Part shown: positions 59,610 through 64,000 of the stretch, one piece after another
Layout: every line of letters begins with the position of its first letter
Position numbering within the stretch: position 1 is the stretch's first letter
Origin: MWAR01 sp035388825
GTDB taxonomy: Bacteria; Muiribacteriota; Ozemobacteria; Ozemobacterales; Ozemobacteraceae
Direction of reading: 5' to 3'
Assembly: GCA_035388825.1 (NCBI GenBank)
Contig: DAOOQQ010000001.1
Location: 127,014-191,013 of the forward strand
Length of the DNA stretch: 64,000 nucleotides
Made by a program: the position numbers and the translations under genes
Notes under the pieces: model-generated
Database searches by the model: none
Told to the model about the DNA's origin: nothing
Seen by the model: the letters and a program-made list of their open reading frames with translations, nothing else

Positions 59610-60721
59610 AGGACCCGGCCGGTCTCGGACTCTACCTGCACGTTCCGTTCTGCCTTTCCAAGTGCGGATACTGCGCCTTCTCCTCGGTCGTGCCGTCCCC
59701 TGGGTCGATCGATGCCTGGCTGGACCGGCTTGCCGGGGAAATCACCCGCGCGCTCCCCGCGTCTGTCGGGCAGGCTGTGCGCACGGTGTTCATCGGCGGC
59801 GGGAACCCGACGGCGATCGGCGCGAAGCCTCTTGCCCGCGTTCTGGCGCTGCTGCAACACCCCCTCGAACAGGCGAAGATCGAGGAATGGACCGTCGAAA
59901 CAAATCCCGAGACCCTGACGCCCGAAGCGGCGGCCGTTCTCGAGGAACTGCCTGGCCTGCGGCTCAGTATGGGCCTCCAGCGACTCCATGATGACGAACT
60001 GCGCCTCCTGGACCGCCGTGGGACGGCCGCCGCCGGCAGGGCGGCGATCACCCTCGCCCTGTTGCTGACTCCCCGCGTCGGGGTGGATCTGATCCTCGGC
60101 GTGCCGGGCTGCCCCTCTCTTGCGGCGGAACTTGCTCGATTGATCGGGGAATTCCCCGTCCAACACGTCTCGGCGTATTTCCTCTCGGTCGAGGAGGGCA
60201 CCCCCCTGTCGGACCGGGTGCGGGAGGGCCGGTTCCCCGACCCGTCGGAAGTGGGGCCGGAAGAGTTGTTCGAGGTCGCAGACGTGCTCGGGCAGGCCGG
60301 CTTCGAGCACTACGAAATCTCGAACTTCGCCCGGCCGGCCGGCCGGTGCCTCCATAACATGAACTACTGGCTGGGGGGGGAGTATATCGGCCTCGGGCCG
60401 GCCGCCGTCGGCACACAGAACGATGTGCGTCGGTCGAATCCGGCATCCCTCCGGGACTGGCTCGATGGGCGGGCTCCCGGGATCGAACAGCTCTCGCCGG
60501 AAGACCGGTTTCGGGAAACAGTCATGCTCCGCCTGCGCCTCGTCTCGGACGGCCTGGATCTTTCCTGGCTCGAGTACCGGTATGGCCCGCTGCCCGAAGC
60601 GTTTCACCTGGCCGTCGATAGCCGGGTGTCGGCGGGAATGCTGATCAGAAACGGGCCGGTGATCAGGCTTTCGCCGAAGGGGATCGCGTTCGCGAACCGC
60701 GTGATTTCGGAGTTGTTCTGA
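59606..60721 (+). CDS. hemW: HemW-like radical SAM protein (heme chaperone)
   Basis: A 371-residue radical-SAM protein. The iron-sulfur motif is CLSKCGYCAF within YLHVPFC, the HemW/HemN form. GGGNPTAI replaces the more usual GGGTPS/T, and VETNPETLT, GVDLILGVPG, HYEISNFARP and HNMNYWLGGEYIGLGPAAVG are typical of HemW. HemW delivers heme to acceptors in bacteria and is often mis-annotated as coproporphyrinogen III oxidase. It starts with a 4-base overlap on DUF457. Its 3' end overlaps the convergent photolyase gene by 59 bases. Confidence 0.88.
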   Translation: MKDPAGLGLYLHVPFCLSKCGYCAFSSVVPSPGSIDAWLDRLAGEITRALPASVGQAVRTVFIGGGNPTAIGAKPLARVLALLQHPLEQAKIEEWTVETNPETLTPEAAAVLEELPGLRLSMGLQRLHDDELRLLDRRGTAAAGRAAITLALLLTPRVGVDLILGVPGCPSLAAELARLIGEFPVQHVSAYFLSVEEGTPLSDRVREGRFPDPSEVGPEELFEVADVLGQAGFEHYEISNFARPAGRCLHNMNYWLGGEYIGLGPAAVGTQNDVRRSNPASLRDWLDGRAPGIEQLSPEDRFRETVMLRLRLVSDGLDLSWLEYRYGPLPEAFHLAVDSRVSAGMLIRNGPVIRLSPKGIAFANRVISELF

Positions 60722-62087
60722 CCATCGCGGGGCTGCCAGGAATCCACTTCGCTCTATAGTCATCGACATTGAACTTGTTCCGGCAGCCGCGGTCGTTCAT
60801 ATACCGGATCGAACCGAACACCGGCCGGGTCTGCCACGGGCGGTCGTGCACCCCGGCGATGCTCCAGGCGATGCCCGTGTAGCCGTTGGGATCGCGGCCG
60901 TCCAGCTCATACCGGTCGTTGAGCCGGATCGCCGTTTCCCAGGCCTCTTCGGGAGACGGGCTCCATTCCAGGATCTTCTTGCACCAGTACATGCGCATGT
61001 AGTTGTGCATCGAGCCGGTCTGCAGCATCTCCATCTGGGCGGCGTTCCAGAGCTGATCGTGTGTTTCGGCCCGGTCGAACGTCTCGAACCCGTAGAGGTG
61101 TTCGCGGGGATCGCTCCGGTGCTGGTTCAACGTTTTCACGGCCCAGGCCGGTGTCGCGGCAAACGTGTCATAGGCGGGTTCGTGATAACAAAAATTATCC
61201 GCCAGTTCCCGGCGCACGACGAGCTGCTCGAGGAACGCCGCGCGATCCTGCTCGGGGGCATCGGCCCGGGAGACCGCCAGGGCAACCCGCTGCGCCGACA
61301 GGTGGCCGAAATGCAGCCAGGGAGAGAGACGGGACTGGCCATCCAGATTCGGATCGTTGCGCGCGGTGTCGTAGCCCGTAAGACGATGTCGAAGGAACGC
61401 CTCCAGATGCTTCTTCGCCGCCGATGGACCGGCCTCGAAGGAGCGCACGGGCGGAACGGTTTCATCGCAGACGAGGGAGGCGGCAACCTGTTCCCAGTCG
61501 GTGGCCGGGTCCGTCGGCGTGTGCCCCGTCATCGGCTCGAGGGCCGGAAACTCCGTCAGGAAGGCCGGCAGGAGGCGCATCAGCTTTCTTCGCAGGGTTG
61601 CCGCCGACCATTCCCGTTTGTCCGAGGCCTGACGGCAGGGCACGATATTGTGGGCATCGACCTCGATGCAGGGGATCGGGACGGCCTCGCAGACGCGCCG
61701 GCGCCATTCCCGTTTCGGCCGGAGGGGATCGAAGTCCATGACGAGCTCCGCGGCGTCGATCTCCCGAAGAAAGCGGGGAAGGATTTCTGCCGGGTTTCCC
61801 TGGAGCAGCCGGAAGGAAATGCGTCGTTGCCGCAGCTCCGCCTCGATCTCGCGGAGACCTCGGAGCAGCGCATCGTATGCCCGCCTCGTTGCGCCCAGAA
61901 AGCCCGGGGCGAGACAGAACGCGACACAGAGGCCGCGTTCCCGCCAGAAGGCGTCTTCGCGGGCTGCCAGCAGAGCCCAGTTGTCCTCGATCCTCTGGTC
62001 GCGGGACATCCAGTAGACGACGGGGCCGTTTCCGGGACGGCCTTCGTGAACCAGATGGCGGCGACGCGGATCGATGGCCGGCTTCAT
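60663..62087 (-). CDS. phr: Class II deoxyribodipyrimidine photolyase
   Basis: A 474-residue FAD-dependent light-driven DNA repair enzyme that splits cyclobutane pyrimidine dimers. The opening VVYWMSRDQRIEDNWALLAA is the class II start. The C-terminal half has the FAD-binding pattern (GQSRLSPWLHFGHLSAQRVA, ELADNFCYHEPAYDT, GSMHNYMRMYWCKKILEW, PNGYTGIAWSIAGVHDRPW, RPVFGSIRYMN). The frame extends 54 codons upstream, but ATG 62087 overlaps the lgt stop (ATGA). The C-terminal tail (KSRGSRTRSPSAKA) is basic and lies within the hemW overlap. It follows lgt in one operon. Confidence 0.93.
   Translation of the reverse strand: MKPAIDPRRRHLVHEGRPGNGPVVYWMSRDQRIEDNWALLAAREDAFWRERGLCVAFCLAPGFLGATRRAYDALLRGLREIEAELRQRRISFRLLQGNPAEILPRFLREIDAAELVMDFDPLRPKREWRRRVCEAVPIPCIEVDAHNIVPCRQASDKREWSAATLRRKLMRLLPAFLTEFPALEPMTGHTPTDPATDWEQVAASLVCDETVPPVRSFEAGPSAAKKHLEAFLRHRLTGYDTARNDPNLDGQSRLSPWLHFGHLSAQRVALAVSRADAPEQDRAAFLEQLVVRRELADNFCYHEPAYDTFAATPAWAVKTLNQHRSDPREHLYGFETFDRAETHDQLWNAAQMEMLQTGSMHNYMRMYWCKKILEWSPSPEEAWETAIRLNDRYELDGRDPNGYTGIAWSIAGVHDRPWQTRPVFGSIRYMNDRGCRNKFNVDDYRAKWIPGSPAMVRTTPKSRGSRTRSPSAKA
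61185..61198. repeat. ATA-N8-TAT site 22
   Basis: Spacer ACAAAAAT, in the photolyase gene, codons for DNFCYH. Confidence 0.6.
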
Positions 62088-62911
62088 GCCGATGGTTCTG
62101 TCATCGGGGCGGGCCGGGCACGAAGAAACAGGCCAAGCCCGATCATGACGATCACGATGCTGAGCCAGTGGTCGCTCGTCAACCCGAGCCAGGAGGGCGG
62201 ATTGAGGCGGATGAACTCGACGAGAAACCGGGAAGTCCCGAACCAGCACAGGAAAAACGCCAGACGTCGGCCCGGGCCGATATTCCAGATCGGGAGAAGA
62301 AGAATAGCAAGAAGAATAAAATGAGAGACCGACTCGTACAGAGGTGTCGGGTGAACACCGATATCCGTGGGGATCGGGATGCCGGGGAACCGTTCGGCGA
62401 ACATTTTGGCCAGGAGAGGGTTTTTGGCGCTCAGCGTCGATACCAGACCGTTCGGAAAATGCATCGCACAGCCGGACAGCGTCGGAATGCCGTAACAGCC
62501 GTCACCGGCCGCGATGCAGCCAAGCCTCCCGACGGCATACCCGACGGACATGCCCGGCGCCGTCAGATCGGCTATCCGGAAGAACGGCTCGCCGGAGGCC
62601 CGGACCCGGAGCCAGCAGAAAAGAAAGGCAAGAATATACCCGCCGATCACCGAGAAGCCCGTCGAGCCGAACAGGGTGGCGAGCGGGGCCTTCAGGAACT
62701 GGTCGGGCAGTTCGAGAATGAACAGCAGGCGTGAGCCGACCAGCCCCCCGATGATGGCGAGCAGGTAGATGTCCCATGCCAGCGCCGGATCGGCTGCATT
62801 TTTTCGGAACTCGCGGTTGGTGAAGAAGATGGCTGCAAGGAAGGCCAGAGCCAGAAGAACGCCGTAGGAGCCGATGCGGATCGGACCATATTCGAAGAGA
62901 ATCGGATGCAT
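62084..62911 (-). CDS. lgt: Prolipoprotein diacylglyceryl transferase
   Basis: A 275-residue inner-membrane enzyme transferring diacylglycerol from phosphatidylglycerol to the lipobox Cys of prolipoproteins. It starts MHPILFEYGPIRIGSYGVLLA (conserved family start), and the active-site region is AVGRLGCIAAGDGCYG with PTPLYESV downstream. About seven membrane segments are visible. ATG 62911 is chosen because it begins the conserved opening; six more codons upstream are not conserved. It is coupled to the photolyase by overlap. Confidence 0.93.
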   Translation of the reverse strand: MHPILFEYGPIRIGSYGVLLALAFLAAIFFTNREFRKNAADPALAWDIYLLAIIGGLVGSRLLFILELPDQFLKAPLATLFGSTGFSVIGGYILAFLFCWLRVRASGEPFFRIADLTAPGMSVGYAVGRLGCIAAGDGCYGIPTLSGCAMHFPNGLVSTLSAKNPLLAKMFAERFPGIPIPTDIGVHPTPLYESVSHFILLAILLLPIWNIGPGRRLAFFLCWFGTSRFLVEFIRLNPPSWLGLTSDHWLSIVIVMIGLGLFLRARPAPMTEPSA

Positions 62912-62999
62912 GGGGGCAGAATAGCACACCCGACCCGCCCGGCGCCCGTATACGGGAGCTGCGACATACGCCCCCGACGGGCCACCGGGCCGTGCGGGA

Positions 63000-63620
63000 T
63001 CAGAACGTCATCTTCTTCGCGGTCTCGAGCGCTTCGGCCAGTCGGGGTTCGGTCAGCTCGGCGCTGGCGAGGGTCGGCTGGACATTGATGAACACGGGCT
63101 CGTTCAGGCCGATGAAGCCGAGCATCGTTTTGAGGGGCGGCATCAGCAGATCCATGGCTTCGGCCCCGCTGCCGGGGCTGTAGTCCCCGCCCCGCGCCGT
63201 GACGACGACGACCTTCTTGTCGCCGGCCAGACCCTCGACCCCGGTTGCCGTATACCGGAAGAGATATCGGGGCTGGAGGATGACGTCGAAATAGTGCTTC
63301 AGCACGTAGGGCATGCCGAAGTTCCACATCGGGCTGCTGATCACGACGACATCGGCGGCCTTGAACCGGCTGATGTGCGCCTCGATCGGCTTCCAGGCCT
63401 CGCGGGTCTCGTCATCGAGCTCTTTGCCGCTCAGCAGACGGTATTTCCCGTTCACGGCGTTCAGGGTCAGGCGCGGCAGCTCCTCGGCGAACAGATCGAG
63501 CGTGTCGACCTTCCCGTCGGGGTGCTGGCGCCGGAACTGCTCCACGACGGTATTTGAGACACGCAGCGAGGTCGAGGCTTCGCCTCGTGGGCTGGCAATG
63601 ATGTGCAGAAGGGTTTTCAT
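63000..63620 (-). CDS. azoR: FMN-dependent NADH-azoreductase
   Basis: A 206-residue flavodoxin-fold oxidoreductase that reduces quinones and azo compounds. The opening HIIASPRGEASTSLRVSN (FMN phosphate site), SSPMWNFGMPYVLKHYFDVI and VVVTARGGDYSPGSG are typical of AzoR. AAGGAGTATT precedes the ATG. It lies 52 bases after the MarR gene on the same strand, a common arrangement in which the regulator controls the reductase in response to quinones or electrophiles. An ATA-N8-TAT site overlaps its ribosome-binding region. Confidence 0.92.
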   Translation of the reverse strand: MKTLLHIIASPRGEASTSLRVSNTVVEQFRRQHPDGKVDTLDLFAEELPRLTLNAVNGKYRLLSGKELDDETREAWKPIEAHISRFKAADVVVISSPMWNFGMPYVLKHYFDVILQPRYLFRYTATGVEGLAGDKKVVVVTARGGDYSPGSGAEAMDLLMPPLKTMLGFIGLNEPVFINVQPTLASAELTEPRLAEALETAKKMTF

Positions 63621-63625
63621 ATTGA

Positions 63626-63639
63626 ATACTCCTTGATAT
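63626..63639. repeat. ATA-N8-TAT site 23
   Basis: Spacer CTCCTTGA, overlapping the azoR ribosome-binding region; could instead be part of a MarR operator. Confidence 0.5.
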
Positions 63640-63672
63640 AAATGTGGTTGTTCCAGATCACCGGGTGAGAGA

Positions 63673-64000
63673 TCAGGCAGGGGGCACTCTCCGGAGACCC
63701 AGCTTTTTGCAGAGACGGGCGAGCTCGGTCTGCTCGGCGGCCGTCAGCGCGGCCATCTCGTCGGCAATGAGGGCGACGTGGGCGGGAAGGAGCGATTCGA
63801 CCAGCTCGTGACCGCGGGGTGTCAGAACGACGCTCTTCATGCGCCGGTCGTATTCCCCCGTGCGTCGTTCGACCAGACCGTCTCGCACGAGATTGTCGAT
63901 CACCAGCGTCAGATTGCCTGCCGATTTGAGTATCTTGCGGCCCAGCTCCCCGGAGCTCAGGGGACCCAGGTGATACAGTGCCTCGAGGACCCCGAATCGT
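63673..64000 (-). CDS. MarR-family transcriptional regulator (5' end outside window)
   Basis: Partial: 109 codons are visible and the gene continues past the right edge. Reading the open frame from the edge gives FGVLEALYHLGPLSSGELGR (winged-helix start), then NLTLVIDNLVRDGLVERR (recognition helix) and DRRMKSVVLTPRGHELVESL (wing), the MarR signature. The C-terminus (EQTELARLCKKLGLRR) forms the dimerisation helix. Because it precedes azoR, it likely represses azoR and itself, responding to quinones or other electrophiles, as MhqR/YodB-type systems do. An internal GTG at 63903 is not the real start. Confidence 0.88.
   Translation of the reverse strand, partial: RFGVLEALYHLGPLSSGELGRKILKSAGNLTLVIDNLVRDGLVERRTGEYDRRMKSVVLTPRGHELVESLLPAHVALIADEMAALTAAEQTELARLCKKLGLRRVPPA

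Noticed and set aside
62945..62956. 12-base palindrome CCCGTATACGGG between azoR and lgt
   Set aside because: Could be an operator, but a single GC-rich palindrome in a short gap is not enough to call one.
1..64000. tRNA, rRNA, CRISPR arrays, insertion sequences, integrases, phage genes
   Set aside because: Looked for cloverleaf-like runs, spaced direct repeats and transposase motifs (DDE, Tyr recombinase); none seen.

Overview
This is one continuous stretch of a high-GC (about 64-66% by eye), densely coding chromosome from a diderm bacterium. Evidence for an outer membrane includes a LysM/beta-barrel protein, Lgt, signal-peptide proteins and type IV pilin-like genes. There are no rRNA, tRNA, CRISPR, phage or transposase genes. 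The mix (a giant repeat protein, several pseudopilin-like genes, class II photolyase, PIN/TRAM and PhoH proteins, many TPR/ankyrin proteins) would fit a little-cultured phylum such as Candidatus Riflebacteria/Ozemobacteria, but that placement is only a guess.

Layout. 65-9384 (-): a 2,944-residue secreted repeat protein and a small membrane partner. 9525-11392: TPR-polysaccharide deacetylase and a convergent LOG protein. 11566-15695 (+): glycyl-tRNA synthetase, an orphan DNA methyltransferase, a DUF4097-like protein and a coiled-coil protein. 15702-17357 (-): a YpsA-like protein and two paralogous Cys-rich proteins. 17489-24829 (+): an unknown protein, a 45-residue membrane peptide, an RNase II/R-type nuclease, PdxA, a MATE exporter, a secreted zinc-motif protein and a SUKH-like protein. 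24893-26281 (-): LysM/beta-barrel. 26488-34092 (+): PhoH, three pilin-like genes, a FecR-like protein, UvrA. 34177-36621: two GT87-like membrane proteins, the first strikingly AT-rich. 36756-44060 (+): RadA, a YacL-type PIN/TRAM protein, a CBS-HutP-like fusion, GltX and LeuS. 44127-50151 (+): an overlapping cluster of two membrane proteins, a zinc-motif protein and a degenerate P-type ATPase, converging on (-) an intact P-type ATPase with a TSUP transporter. 54007-60721: TPR protein, metallo-beta-lactamase-fold hydrolase (-), ankyrin protein, DUF457 protein and HemW. 60663-64000 (-): photolyase, Lgt, azoreductase and a MarR regulator cut by the window edge.

Main observations. (1) A palindromic bipartite word, ATA-N8-TAT, occurs about 23 times in 64 kb where roughly two are expected. 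It is mostly inside genes and often encoded with rare codons, so the DNA itself seems to be under selection. (2) The 1,008-residue P-type ATPase homologue keeps its fold and membrane segments but has lost the phosphorylated Asp and every other catalytic motif. (3) A CBS pair appears fused to a HutP-like RNA-binding domain. (4) The giant protein carries EF-hand-like loops inside repeated Ig-like modules.

Several genes overlap by 1-4 bases (ATGA/GTGA/TGATG), which marks translationally coupled operons. Recognisable promoters follow TTGCCN-17-TATAAT closely.
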